A stretch of 64,000 bases of DNA from Saccharopolyspora erythraea NRRL 2338 (GCF_000062885.1 NC_009142.1:4205584-4269583), one strand, 5' to 3'; positions 34,192 to 43,258 are shown, counted from the first letter of the stretch. Translations and numbers: made by a program. The notes: generated by a model not told the origin, from the letters alone.

Positions 34192-35385
34192 TCAGGGAAT
34201 GCTGACCAGCAGCCGCCCCTCGGCCTCGGCGACCCGGTTCTGCTCGGTCTGCCAGTCGGCCAGCTCCAGCGCCGCGGCCCGCGGGGTCGTGCCGTCGGCG
34301 TCCCAGGCCGCCAGCAGCGGCGGGATCTTGGCCAGCATCTCCTCGCGCAGCACGCTGAACGACAGCACCGGGTCGGCGTCGACCCTGCCCAGCAGCAGCC
34401 ACCAGGCCCAGGCGACCGCCCCGGAGTTGGCCACGAAGTCCGGGATCACCGGGATGCCCCGGGCCGCCAGCAGCTCCTCGGCCTCCGGCGTCACCGGCGT
34501 GTTGGCCGCCTCGATGACCACCTTCGCCGAGACCTCGGGCACCTGGAGCGGCGTGATCGCGTACGACACCGCCGCCGGGATCAGCACGTCGACGTCGGCG
34601 GTCAGGACCGCCTCGCGCGGCAGCCGCTGCACGTCGGCGGGAACCTGGTCGCGGTCGATCTCGCCGAAGCGGTCGCGCATCTCCAGCAGCGCGGGGATGT
34701 CCAGGCCGTCCGGGTGGTGGAGCGCGCCCGCGGCGTCGGCGACCGTGACGACCTTCAGCCCCGCCTCGTGCAGGTACCAGGCGGCGCCGCCGCCCATCGT
34801 GCCCACGCCCTGCACCGCGACGGTTGTCTCGGCGCTGTCCCAGCCCCGGGCCTGCACGACGCCCAGGCAGCTCTGCGCCACGCCGTATCCGCCGACGACG
34901 TCGCCCAGCAGCAGCCCGCCCGGCACCGGGGCGTTGAGCCCGGCGCGGATCCGGCGCAGGGTGTGCCCGACGTCGGGGGCGCGGCGGATGGCCGCGTGGT
35001 AGGACTGCTGCAGCCCCACCTCGGCGAAGACCTCGTCGATGAGGTGCTGCGGAACCCCTAGGTCCTCGGCGGTGACCCAGTGCGCGTCGATCCACGGCCG
35101 CATCGCCTCGACGAACCGGCGCAGCACGCCGCGCGCTTCGGGATCCTTGGGGTCGCAGTCGATGCCGCCCTTGGCGCCACCGACCGGCAGGTTGAACACC
35201 GCAGTCTTGCGGGCCATGCCGCGCGCGAGGTCCTCGACCTCCGACATCGTGCAGCCGGCGCGCATCCGGGTCCCGCCGGTGGCAAGGCCGGACACCAGGC
35301 TGTGCACGACCAGGAATCCACGCTTGCCCGTCACCGGGTCGGTCCACGTCACCTTCATCAGCGGGGCGCAGTCGACGAGTGCCAC
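34192..35385 (-). CDS. Glu/Leu/Phe/Val dehydrogenase family protein
   Basis: 397-residue amino acid dehydrogenase that reversibly deaminates an amino acid to its 2-oxo acid with NAD(P). The catalytic lysine block FNLPVGGAKGGIDCDPKD and the nucleotide-binding VAVQGVGTMGGGAAWYL are clear. It is closer in layout to glutamate-type than to short leucine dehydrogenases, so the substrate is uncertain. GTG 35385 follows GAGAGGAGG. Upstream lies a 265-base leader with a short ORF, two hairpins and an operator-bearing promoter (35657-35690). A second family member is at 46080-47255. Confidence 0.88.
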   Translation of the reverse strand: MALVDCAPLMKVTWTDPVTGKRGFLVVHSLVSGLATGGTRMRAGCTMSEVEDLARGMARKTAVFNLPVGGAKGGIDCDPKDPEARGVLRRFVEAMRPWIDAHWVTAEDLGVPQHLIDEVFAEVGLQQSYHAAIRRAPDVGHTLRRIRAGLNAPVPGGLLLGDVVGGYGVAQSCLGVVQARGWDSAETTVAVQGVGTMGGGAAWYLHEAGLKVVTVADAAGALHHPDGLDIPALLEMRDRFGEIDRDQVPADVQRLPREAVLTADVDVLIPAAVSYAITPLQVPEVSAKVVIEAANTPVTPEAEELLAARGIPVIPDFVANSGAVAWAWWLLLGRVDADPVLSFSVLREEMLAKIPPLLAAWDADGTTPRAAALELADWQTEQNRVAEAEGRLLVSIP

Positions 35386-35545
35386 CAGCCGAACCTCCTC
35401 TCAATTCGCAGTGCATGACGACGGGCACCGGGAGGTGCCCGCTTGGGTGCCGATCGATGGGGCGTGCCTTGAACCCGGCCGGAAGATCACCGCCGGTCAC
35501 ACGCGCTGCGCTGTGGGCCCTCGCCGCCCGGACGGGCGGCGGGCG

Positions 35546-35623
35546 TCACGAATGTCGCAGCCAGAGCGAGGAAGAAGACAACCAACGCACGGGACGCGGG
35601 TGGCCGTACTCGTTGAGCTGCAT
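35546..35623 (-). CDS. Short leader ORF upstream of the dehydrogenase (25 aa)
   Basis: The 25-codon frame reads MQLNEYGHPRPVRWL, then a serine run and SLWLRHS. The ATG at 35623 is preceded by GGAGGTGACC, a stronger ribosome site than most genes here have. It begins about 27 bases after the predicted transcription start and ends 160 bases before the dehydrogenase start, with two hairpins in between. It may be a leader peptide that governs attenuation. No family is recognised, and the coding status is inference. Confidence 0.45.
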   Translation of the reverse strand: MQLNEYGHPRPVRWLSSSSLWLRHS

Positions 35624-35656
35624 GGTCACCTCCGCGTCGGAGTTGGCGATGTGACG

Positions 35657-35690
35657 AAGCTAAACCCCGCCTGGATTTATTGTCAACAAT
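35657..35690 (-). promoter_or_regulatory. Promoter with overlapping GntR-like operator
   Basis: On the minus strand TTGACA (35681-35686) and TAGCTT (35657-35662) are 18 bases apart. The -35 is embedded in the palindrome ATTGTTGACAAT (35679-35690), the shape bound by GntR-family repressors. A bound repressor would block the polymerase directly. Confidence 0.65.
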
Positions 35691-35996
35691 CGTGCTATCC
35701 GACATTCGAAGCGTCATCAGGAATTCACAGCCGCAAGCCTTTCTCCTTCCAGTAGCAGCGCTGTGACCTGCGGTTTCACCCCGGTGGAGCAGTGCGGCAA
35801 CTGGCCCTGACACGTCACTCGGAAGGGGGCTTAAGCTTCTGCACGCGGCGGTGGCCGCCCCCGCGGGGACAAGGGATCGGCCGATCCGGCGAACCGGCGC
35901 CGCGCGCCCGGACCGCCCGCTCGGGCGCGCGGACGGCACATCGGGACTTGCGTGAAACGGCTCCCGCGGTCGGAGTCGCACTGGGAGGATGCAGGC

Positions 35997-36827
35997 ATGA
36001 GCCAACCGGGACCCAACAACCCGCCGGGTGCACTGGACGAGGCGGCGCAGCAGCAGCTCATCCAGGAGATCGGCCGGGTGATCGTGCGCGCCCTCCCGCC
36101 GGGCTGGCAGGAAGCCACCGTCGAGTACCGCGCGATCGGTCCGCACAGCGAACTCGTGGCGCAGCTGCTGGCGCCCAACGGCACCGTCGTGCCGATCGCC
36201 GCCCCGTCCGACGCCACCGAGCTCTTCACCCGGCTGCGCCACGGCATGTACCGGCCCGAGCGCGGTACCTGGATCAGCGCGCAGTACCGGCTGCAGCGGC
36301 CGGGCAGCTACAGCGTCGACTTCAACGGCGACTTCGAGCCGGCCTGGCGCGCCGCGCCGGACGGCGAGGCCCACGCCGACGAGCTCCGCCGCTACCCCCG
36401 GGCCGCGGCCAACATCCCGGCCTGGCTGGCCCGGGCCGCTGGCGCTCCCGCCGCGGACCCCGCCCTGCGCACCGCGGAGGTCTTCGACGGCAACGGCCGT
36501 CCGATCACCGAGCGCCCCTCGGTCGGCCCGGAGGACCACGAGCAGGTGCTGGCCTACCTCGAACGCGCGCCGATCGTGCTGGCCGCCCGCAGCTACGACG
36601 CCGACAAGCTCGACCCGGAGCGCGGCCCCGCCGTCCCGCTGACCTTCCACACCGACGGGCGCTGGATCTGGCCCGGCGCGGCCGGCTACTACCTGCGCGC
36701 GCACGGCGTCGCCCCCGAGCCCGACCTGCTCGCCCACATCCGCGGTGCCGGCTTCCGGCTGCCCGAGGTCGACGAGCGGACCCGCGAGCTGGCGGTCGCG
36801 CTGATCACCGGCGAGGCCCAGGGCTGA
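35997..36827 (+). CDS. YezG/DUF600-like protein of the immunity-protein type
   Basis: 276-residue soluble protein. The N-terminal half resembles YezG/DUF600 immunity proteins (RALPPGWQEATVEYRAIGPH, followed by HGMYRPERGTWISAQYRL and YSVDFNGDFEPAW). The C-terminal half has VPLTFHTDGRWIWPGAAGYY and DLLAHIRGAGFRLPEVDE, blocks seen in actinobacterial proteins associated with TNT-like toxins. It may therefore neutralise or accompany a polymorphic toxin, but no toxin gene lies beside it. The ATG at 35997 follows GGGAGG. Family recall is moderate, function inferred. Confidence 0.55.
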   Translation: MSQPGPNNPPGALDEAAQQQLIQEIGRVIVRALPPGWQEATVEYRAIGPHSELVAQLLAPNGTVVPIAAPSDATELFTRLRHGMYRPERGTWISAQYRLQRPGSYSVDFNGDFEPAWRAAPDGEAHADELRRYPRAAANIPAWLARAAGAPAADPALRTAEVFDGNGRPITERPSVGPEDHEQVLAYLERAPIVLAARSYDADKLDPERGPAVPLTFHTDGRWIWPGAAGYYLRAHGVAPEPDLLAHIRGAGFRLPEVDERTRELAVALITGEAQG

Positions 36828-36884
36828 TCCGCCGGTCCGCACCGGCTGCGGCTGCCACAATGACCGCGGACGTGGGAGACGGAC

Positions 36885-38522
36885 ATGCGCAACGGTCCAT
36901 CGCGGAGTGGTGACGGCGGGCCCGCGGAGCTGGCCTTCGTCGGCGGCCCGGTGGCCACAATGGACTCCGCCCGGTCCGCCACCGACGCGGTCGCGGTGCG
37001 CGGCGGACGGATCGTGGCGCTCGGCGGGCCGGACGTGCGCTCCCGCATCACGCCTTCCACCGAGGTCGTCGACCTGCGCGGGCGGCTGCTGCTGCCGGGG
37101 TTCCACGACGCGCACGTGCACCCGGTCTACGGCGGCCTCCAACGGCTGCGCTGCGATCTGACCGACAGCGCCGACGCGCAGGACTGCCTGCGGCGCATCG
37201 GGGAGTACGCGCGGTCGCGCCCCGACACCGAGTGGGTGCTGGGTGGCGGCTGGGACATGGGGCAGTTCCCCGGCGGCACGCCCTCGCGCGAGGCGCTGGA
37301 CGCGGTGACCGGGGATCGTCCGGCCTACCTGATCAACCGCGACCACCACGGCGCCTGGGTGAACAGCGCGGCGCTGCGGCTGGCCGGCGTCGACCGCGAC
37401 ACGCCGGATCCGCCGGACGGCCGGGTGGAACGCGACCGCGACGGCGGTCCGGCCGGGACGTTGCACGAAGGTGCCACGGCGCTGGTCTCCCGCGTCGTGC
37501 CCGCGACCACCGAGCAGCAGTACCGGGAGGGCTTGCTCGAAGGGCAGCGGGTTCTGCACTCGCTCGGCGTGACGAGCTGGCACGACGCCATCATCGGCCC
37601 CTACCTAGGCTACGCCGACACGCTCGGGACCTACGTGGACCTGGACCGGCGGGGCCTGCTCACCGGCCGCGTCCGCGGCGCGCTTTGGTGGGACCGCGAG
37701 CGCGACGAGTCGCAGATCCCAGAGCTGCTCGCGCGGCGGGAACAGGCGCGCGGCGAGCGCTTCCGGGCCGAGACGGTCAAGATCATGCAGGACGGTGTCT
37801 GCGAGAACCTGACCGCCGCGATGCTGCTGCCCTACGTCGGCGGCCACGGCAGCGGACTTTCCTACCTGACGCGGGAAGCGCTGTCGCGCGCCGTGCGGCT
37901 GCTCGACGCCGAGGGTTTCCAGCTGCACTTCCACGCGGTCGGCGACCGGGCCATCCGCGACACGCTCGACGCGGTGGAGGCGGCGCGGGCCGCCAACGGC
38001 ATGAACGACCTGCGCCACCAGATCGCGCACGTGCAGGTGGTGCAGCCGAGCGACGTGCCGCGCTTCCACGAGCTCGGCGTGGCCGCCACGATCCAGGCGA
38101 TGTGGGCGGTCAACGACGCGGCGATGACCGAGCTGACGGTGCCGCACCTGGGGCACCGCCGCGCGGGATGGCAGTACCCGTTCCGGTCGCTGCGCGCCGC
38201 GGGTGCCGTGCTCGCCGCGGGCAGCGACTGGCCGGTGTCGGACGCCTCGCCCATGCGTGCGGTGCACGTCGCGGTCAACCGCCGCGAGCCCGGTGACGAC
38301 GACCCGTTCCTGCCCGAGCAGGGGCTGGACCTGGTCGACGCGCTGGCCGCCTACACCGCGGGCAGCGCGTGGGTGAACCACGTCGAGCACGAGGTCGGCA
38401 CGATCGAGCTCGGCAAGGCGGCGGATCTGGTGGTGCTCGAGGGCGACCCGTTCTCCCTGCCCGCGAACGAGATCGGGCTGTGCGGCGTCGACATGACCGT
38501 TGTGGACGGTCGCATCGTCTGA
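36885..38522 (+). CDS. Amidohydrolase family protein (YtcJ-like)
   Basis: 545-residue metal-dependent hydrolase. It begins with the small beta domain (DAVAVRGGRIVALGGPDVRS), then the metal motif LLPGFHDAHVHPVYGG, later histidines in FHAVGDRAIRDTLDAV and HQIAHVQVVQPSDV, and the aspartate in AAGSDWPVSDASPMRAVHVA. This is the YtcJ/NfdA group, which hydrolyses N-formyl or amide compounds of uncertain identity. It ends with IELGKAADLVVLEGDPFSL. It could be coupled to the DUF4432 gene 17 bases downstream. Confidence 0.87.
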   Translation: MRNGPSRSGDGGPAELAFVGGPVATMDSARSATDAVAVRGGRIVALGGPDVRSRITPSTEVVDLRGRLLLPGFHDAHVHPVYGGLQRLRCDLTDSADAQDCLRRIGEYARSRPDTEWVLGGGWDMGQFPGGTPSREALDAVTGDRPAYLINRDHHGAWVNSAALRLAGVDRDTPDPPDGRVERDRDGGPAGTLHEGATALVSRVVPATTEQQYREGLLEGQRVLHSLGVTSWHDAIIGPYLGYADTLGTYVDLDRRGLLTGRVRGALWWDRERDESQIPELLARREQARGERFRAETVKIMQDGVCENLTAAMLLPYVGGHGSGLSYLTREALSRAVRLLDAEGFQLHFHAVGDRAIRDTLDAVEAARAANGMNDLRHQIAHVQVVQPSDVPRFHELGVAATIQAMWAVNDAAMTELTVPHLGHRRAGWQYPFRSLRAAGAVLAAGSDWPVSDASPMRAVHVAVNRREPGDDDPFLPEQGLDLVDALAAYTAGSAWVNHVEHEVGTIELGKAADLVVLEGDPFSLPANEIGLCGVDMTVVDGRIV

Positions 38523-38539
38523 GCGCCCTTGGTTCCCCC

Positions 38540-39598
38540 ATGACCGGTGTCCGCCCGGCGGCGGGAACGCCGGTCCGTGGCAGGATCGGCCGCGTGTGGT
38601 ACTTGGACGAGCAGTCACCGCAGCGGTTGCGGCAGTACGTGGGATCGCCGGCCCAGGTGGCCGGCATCGACCGGTTCTGCGAGGAGGACGGACCGGCCAG
38701 GGGCGCCCGCCGGTTCCAGGTGCGCACCGGGTCGGGGCTGGTGTTCGACGTGCTGCCGGACCGCGGCCTCGACCTCGGGGCGGCGAGCTTCCGGGGTGTG
38801 CCGCTGGCCTGGATCTCCCCCGCCGGGCACGTCGGACCCGGGCACGTCGAGCACGAGGGCACGGGCTGGCAACGCACTTTCGGCGGAGGGCTGCTCACCA
38901 CCTGCGGCCTCGACCAGTTCGGCGCGCCCGCCACCGACGAGGGCCAGGAGTTCGGGCTGCACGGCAGGGCGAGCGGACTCGCCGCCCAGCAGGTCAACAC
39001 CGTGGCCGACGGGCGGCTGGAGGTCACCGGCAGGCTCCGGCAGACGCGGTTGTTCGGCGAGAACATCGTGCTGGACCGCGCCATCACCACCGAACTGGGC
39101 TCGCGCGCGGTCACCGTCACCGACACCGTGACCAACGAGGGCTTCGAGCCGCAGCCGCACATGGTGCTCTACCACATGAACCTCGGCTGGCCGCTGCTCG
39201 ACAGCGGCAGCGTCCTGCGCGTCCCCGGGGCCGAACCCGTCGCGCGCGACGCCGAAGCCGAGCGCGGGCTCGGCTCCTGGGACACCTTCACCGCGCCCAG
39301 CCCGGGTTTCGCCGAACAGGTCTTCCGCCACGACTTCGCCGAGCCCGGACCGGCCGAGGCGCGGCTGCTCAACCCGGATCTGGGGCTGTCGCTGGCCATC
39401 CGCTTCGACACCAGGCGGCTTCCCGGGCTGTTCCAGTGGAAGATGCTCGGTGCAGGCACCTACGTGCTCGGCATCGAGCCCGCCAACTGCCGGGTGATCG
39501 GCGGCCGCGCCGCCGCCCGCGCCGCGGGCGAGCTTCCGGTGCTGGAGCCGGGCGAGTCGCGGTCCTACGCCGTCGAGGTCGAGGTGGCCGAGGCCTGA
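38540..39598 (+). CDS. DUF4432 / aldose 1-epimerase-like protein
   Basis: 352-residue protein of the galactose-mutarotase-like fold. It shows VLPDRGLDLGAASFRGVPLA, GGGLLTTCGLDQFGAP, FGLHGRASGL and VLYHMNLGWPLLD, which define DUF4432 carbohydrate-binding proteins. Its enzymatic activity is not established. The start is uncertain: ATG 38540 lacks a clear ribosome site, while GTG 38594 has GGCAGGA upstream. Stop shares TGATCA with the convergent hydrolase gene. Confidence 0.8.
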   Translation: MTGVRPAAGTPVRGRIGRVWYLDEQSPQRLRQYVGSPAQVAGIDRFCEEDGPARGARRFQVRTGSGLVFDVLPDRGLDLGAASFRGVPLAWISPAGHVGPGHVEHEGTGWQRTFGGGLLTTCGLDQFGAPATDEGQEFGLHGRASGLAAQQVNTVADGRLEVTGRLRQTRLFGENIVLDRAITTELGSRAVTVTDTVTNEGFEPQPHMVLYHMNLGWPLLDSGSVLRVPGAEPVARDAEAERGLGSWDTFTAPSPGFAEQVFRHDFAEPGPAEARLLNPDLGLSLAIRFDTRRLPGLFQWKMLGAGTYVLGIEPANCRVIGGRAAARAAGELPVLEPGESRSYAVEVEVAEA

Positions 39599-40375
39599 TC
39601 AGTCCAGCGCCTCGTAGACGCTGAGCCCGAGACCGGCGATGCGGGCCGCGCCCGCGCGGTGGTCGGCCAGCTCGTCGACGAGCACCGCCACCACCGCGCG
39701 CGGGCGCTCGTGGTCGCCGATCAGCGCGACGTCGTGGCGGGAACCGTCGATCTCGCCGGTCTTGTTCCAGCACCGCGCGCCTTCCGGCAGCAGCGCGGGC
39801 AGGCGGTCCCGGACCTGCTGCCGCGACAGCACCCACAACGCGTGCTGGGTGAGCCGCGGCGGAAGAACCGTTCCCCTGGCGAGGGAGTCGAGGATGCGGG
39901 CCTGGTCCAGCGCGCAGGTGGTGTTGCGGCCGGGGTCCTGCACCCGCATGAGCAGCCGCTGGACCTGCGTGCCCTCGCAGCCGAGCTCCGCGGCCAGCTC
40001 GCCGACCGCCTCGAAGCCGACCGCCTCGATCACAGCGTTGGTGGCCGTGTTGTCGCTTATGGAGATCATCAGGGTGATGGCATCGGCCAGCTCGAGGCAC
40101 CGCAGGCCCGGCAGGTCCTTGAGCACCCCGGCGCCGCCGACCCGCTCGTCGGGGAACCGCACCTCGGTGTCCAGCGCGAGGCCGCCGCGCTGGACCTCCC
40201 GCAGGGCGGTGAGCATCACCAGGACCTTGATCGTGCTGGCCGGGTGCACCACCCGCCGAGCGCCGAACAGGACCGGTTCCCGCTCGTCGAGGTCCCATGC
40301 GGCGAACCCGACCCGGCCGGGGAAGTCCGCCCAGCCCGGCTCGAGCGCCTCGCGCAAGCGATCGGCGAATCCCAC
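39599..40375 (-). CDS. Class A beta-lactamase-fold serine hydrolase
   Basis: 258-residue protein with SxxK in HPASTIKVLVML, SDN in ISISDNTATNAV and KTG in CWNKTGEIDGSRHDVAL, so the penicillin-binding fold is intact. Two features argue against a secreted antibiotic-resistance enzyme. First, there is no signal peptide when the GTG at 40375 (after GGAGGAG) is used. Second, the omega-loop ExxLN block of true class A enzymes appears to be missing between SDN and KTG. It is more likely a cytoplasmic hydrolase or esterase-like member. Monocistronic. Confidence 0.83.
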   Translation of the reverse strand: MGFADRLREALEPGWADFPGRVGFAAWDLDEREPVLFGARRVVHPASTIKVLVMLTALREVQRGGLALDTEVRFPDERVGGAGVLKDLPGLRCLELADAITLMISISDNTATNAVIEAVGFEAVGELAAELGCEGTQVQRLLMRVQDPGRNTTCALDQARILDSLARGTVLPPRLTQHALWVLSRQQVRDRLPALLPEGARCWNKTGEIDGSRHDVALIGDHERPRAVVAVLVDELADHRAGAARIAGLGLSVYEALD

Positions 40376-40430
40376 GCTCTCCTCCTCCAGCGGCGCCAGG
40401 CGCCCATGATCGCCCATGCGCGCCGCCGGC

Positions 40431-41900
40431 TCACCTCCGGCCGGGCAGCTCGGACAGGTCGACCGAACCGCCGGGCATCACCCTGCGCGTGTTGCGGTAG
40501 CCGTAGAGGGCGTAGACGACCAGGCCGAGCACCAGCCACATGCCCAGCCGCAGCCAGGTCTCCCCCGACAGGAACGACATCAGCCAGGCGGAGAACAGCA
40601 CGCCGAGTACGGGCACGACGGGCATGCCGGGGCAGCGGAAACCGCGCGGCAGGTCGGGACGCCGGTAGCGCAGCACGACCACCGCGGCGCACACGAGCAC
40701 GAAGGCGAACAGGACGCCGATGTTGGTCAGCTCCGCGGCCTCCTCCACCGGCAGCAGCCCGGCCAGCACCGCCGAGACGACGCCGAGGATCCACGTCGCC
40801 CGGTGCGGAACCCGGCGCACCGGGTGCAGTTCGCCGAACCACTTCGGCATGAGCCCGTCGCGGCTGAGCGCGTACCACAGCCGGGACGCCCCCATCATGA
40901 ACGAGAAGCTGACGGTCACGATGCCCAGCACCGCGCCGACGGCGATCACCACCGCCACGCCCTGCAAGCCGACACTGCTGAACGCGCTGGAGAAACCGCT
41001 GTCGGGGTCGACCTGGGTGTAGTGCACCATCCCGGTGAGCACGACGCAGGCGAGCACGTAGAGCACCATCGAGATGGCCAGCGACAGCACCATCGCCTTG
41101 GGCAGCAGCCTGCGCGCGTCGACCGACTCCTCGGCGGCCGTGCTCAGCGCGTCGTAGCCGAAGACCGCGAAGAACACCGTCGCCGCACCGGTCACCGCCC
41201 CGCCCCAGCCGAAGGGCGCGAACGGCTCCAGGTTACCGAAGTCCACTCTGGACAGACCGACCACGACCACCAGCAGCACCACCGCGATCTTGACCGCGGT
41301 CAGCACCACGTCGACCCGCGCGGAGGTCCTGGTGCCCCGGTTGAGCAGCCACGCCACGCCGAGGCAGATCAGCATCGCGATCAGGTCCACGCGGTGGCCC
41401 TCACCGGTGCCCGGCGCTCCCTGCATCCACAGCGGCAGGTCCACGCCCACCACCTCCAGCAGGTAGCCGACGTAGCCCGACATGCCGATCGACACCGTCG
41501 CGACGATCGCGGTGTACTCCAGCAGCAGGTCCCAGCCGATGATCCAGCCGACCACCTCGCCCAGCACCGCCGCGGCGTAGGTGTAGGACGACCCGGCGCG
41601 GGGCACCATGCCGGCGAACTCGGCGTAGGCGAAGGCCGCGCACAGCGACGCCGCGCCCGCGATGAGGAACGAGACCAGCACCGCGGGCCCCGCGATGTCC
41701 CTGGCGACCGCGCCCGCGAGGCTGAAGATGCCGGCGCCGATGATCGCGCCGACGCCGATCATCGTCAGCTGCGGCAGGCCGAGGACCCGCACCATGCGTC
41801 GTTCGGACTCGGTTTCCGGACGGGGCACCGTGCGGCGGAACACCCCGTTCGGCCCGGTGCCGAACAGGGAACCGCCGGATGCCACGGGATTCTCACGCAA
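40431..41900 (-). CDS. APC family permease, cationic amino acid transporter type
   Basis: 489-residue permease with about 12-13 membrane segments. Key blocks are TMIGVGAIIGAGIFSLAGAV and the CAT-type GMVPRAGSSYTYAAAVLGEV followed by GWIIGWDLLLEYTAIVATV. This branch includes YfnA and eukaryotic cationic amino acid transporters. The start is TTG at 41900, spaced 6 bases after GGAGG; a TTG two codons upstream is possible. It lies downstream of the ornithine-cyclodeaminase-like gene on the same strand (185 bases apart) and may supply the amino acid for the catabolic cluster beyond it. Confidence 0.88.
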   Translation of the reverse strand: MRENPVASGGSLFGTGPNGVFRRTVPRPETESERRMVRVLGLPQLTMIGVGAIIGAGIFSLAGAVARDIAGPAVLVSFLIAGAASLCAAFAYAEFAGMVPRAGSSYTYAAAVLGEVVGWIIGWDLLLEYTAIVATVSIGMSGYVGYLLEVVGVDLPLWMQGAPGTGEGHRVDLIAMLICLGVAWLLNRGTRTSARVDVVLTAVKIAVVLLVVVVGLSRVDFGNLEPFAPFGWGGAVTGAATVFFAVFGYDALSTAAEESVDARRLLPKAMVLSLAISMVLYVLACVVLTGMVHYTQVDPDSGFSSAFSSVGLQGVAVVIAVGAVLGIVTVSFSFMMGASRLWYALSRDGLMPKWFGELHPVRRVPHRATWILGVVSAVLAGLLPVEEAAELTNIGVLFAFVLVCAAVVVLRYRRPDLPRGFRCPGMPVVPVLGVLFSAWLMSFLSGETWLRLGMWLVLGLVVYALYGYRNTRRVMPGGSVDLSELPGRR

Positions 41901-42085
41901 CTGCAACCTCCGACTGGCCGGCGCGGATCGCGCTGCCTGCGCTCGAGTGGGATCACGCCGACCCGGTTGCGGGCATGTTCATCCATGGCGGCCGTCCGGA
42001 AAACCCCGCGAGCATGCGGAACGCTCATGCTGAGCACCAGCCCCGCCGGGACTGACCGCGCCGCGCCGGACTCACCGCGGTGGAC

Positions 42086-43024
42086 TCACAGCGTGCCGAG
42101 CACCGCGTGCGCCGCCGCCGCGTCCTGCACGCCGAGGCCGACGCTGTTGAAGAACACCACCTGGTCGTCGCGGGTGCGCCCGGGTGCGCGACCGAGCAGC
42201 ACCTCGCCCAGCGACCGCAACCCGTCCCGGGTGATGTCGCCCCGCTCCAGGGCGTGCACGACGGGGCCCGCGTGCGACGCGGCGGTCGCGACGTCGTCGA
42301 CCACGACCGCGCCGGCGCGCCGGACGAGCAGCTCGTCCACCTCGCGGCGGTGCGGTTCGAAGCTGCCGACGCTGAGCACGGTCGCCCCCGCCTCGATCCG
42401 GTCGGTCGGCACGACCGGCTGCGCCGAGAGCGTGCAGGTGACCACGACGGGCGCCGAGCGGACGGCTTCGGCCGCGCTGCCGACGGCCCGCACCGCCAGC
42501 CCCAGCTCGGCCGAAAGCTCGGCCGCCGCCGACTCCCGTCGCCGCGGGTCGCGGCTGAAGATCCGCACCTCGCGCAGCCGCCGCACCCGCGCGATGGCGC
42601 GGACGTGCGCCCTGGCCTGCACGCCGGAGCCGATCACGGCGAGTTCGTCGGCCGACGGCAGCGCGAGCGCGTCGGCGGCCACCGCGCTGCCTGCCGCCGT
42701 GCGCAGCTCGGTCAGGGCGGTGGCGGCCATGACCGCGACCGTCCGCCCGGTGACCGCGTCCAGCACGAGGACCGTCGCCGAGATCGCGGGCAGACCCTCC
42801 TCCGCGTTGCCGGGGTGGACCGCGACCAGCTTGCTCACCGCACCGTGGGCCGGGGAGAGCCTGCTCAGGTAGCACAGGGTGGTGTCGTCACCGGTGCGCA
42901 GCGCGACCTTCTCGGCCAGTTGCACCTCTCCCCTGCCCAGCCACTCGAACGCCAGCCGCTGCGAACGGATCGCCGCGTCGACGTCGAGCGCCTCGGCCAC
43001 CTGCTCGTCGCTGCACACCCGCAT
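42086..43024 (-). CDS. Ornithine cyclodeaminase / mu-crystallin family protein
   Basis: 312-residue Rossmann-fold enzyme with SADELAVIGSGVQARAHVRA, the NAD(P)-binding loop FSRDPRRRESAAAEL, and ATVLSVGSFEPHRREVDELL. Members are ornithine cyclodeaminase, alanine dehydrogenase, or ketimine reductases that reduce 1-piperideine-2-carboxylate to pipecolate. ATG 43024 follows GGAGGTGGAC. It is divergent from the aldehyde dehydrogenase operon with 234 bases between, which suggests shared control. The ketimine reductase role is an inference from its partners. Confidence 0.85.
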   Translation of the reverse strand: MRVCSDEQVAEALDVDAAIRSQRLAFEWLGRGEVQLAEKVALRTGDDTTLCYLSRLSPAHGAVSKLVAVHPGNAEEGLPAISATVLVLDAVTGRTVAVMAATALTELRTAAGSAVAADALALPSADELAVIGSGVQARAHVRAIARVRRLREVRIFSRDPRRRESAAAELSAELGLAVRAVGSAAEAVRSAPVVVTCTLSAQPVVPTDRIEAGATVLSVGSFEPHRREVDELLVRRAGAVVVDDVATAASHAGPVVHALERGDITRDGLRSLGEVLLGRAPGRTRDDQVVFFNSVGLGVQDAAAAHAVLGTL

Positions 43025-43154
43025 GTCCACCTCCGTCGCCCCGCGGCCCACCCGGCCGCCGATGCGCAGCACGGTGCCACACGGGCACCCGGGCCGGACA
43101 GGGTGATCAACTCCGGAGCGTGTTCGAGCGACAGTGGCGCTGTCCCTCAGTTCG

Positions 43155-43172
43155 AGAAGAAATCACTCTTCT
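43155..43172. promoter_or_regulatory. Inverted repeat in the OCD/ALDH divergent promoter
   Basis: AGAAGA (43155-43160) and TCTTCT (43167-43172) with a 6-base spacer, flanked by outer GAGAA/TTCTC, in an AT-richer patch 87 bases before the ALDH start. Candidate operator for the LysR protein encoded at 47264-48211. Confidence 0.5.
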
Positions 43173-43258
43173 GATTCTCCGCCGATCGCCCCCTCCGGCA
43201 TTACGGTGGCCCCACCGGGTCACAGCCCGGCTGCGATCAGCGACGAGGAAGAGGTGGA

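Larger units (their letters stand above)
35386..35996. other. Leader, promoter and spacer upstream of the dehydrogenase
   Basis: 611 bases. The proximal part (35386-35650) is the probable dehydrogenase leader, with hairpins at 35422-35441 (CGGGCACC/GGTGCCCG) and 35523-35540 (GCCGCCCG/CGGGCGGC) and a short ORF at 35546-35623. The promoter and operator follow at 35657-35690. The remainder up to 35996 shows no further gene or structure. Confidence 0.55.
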
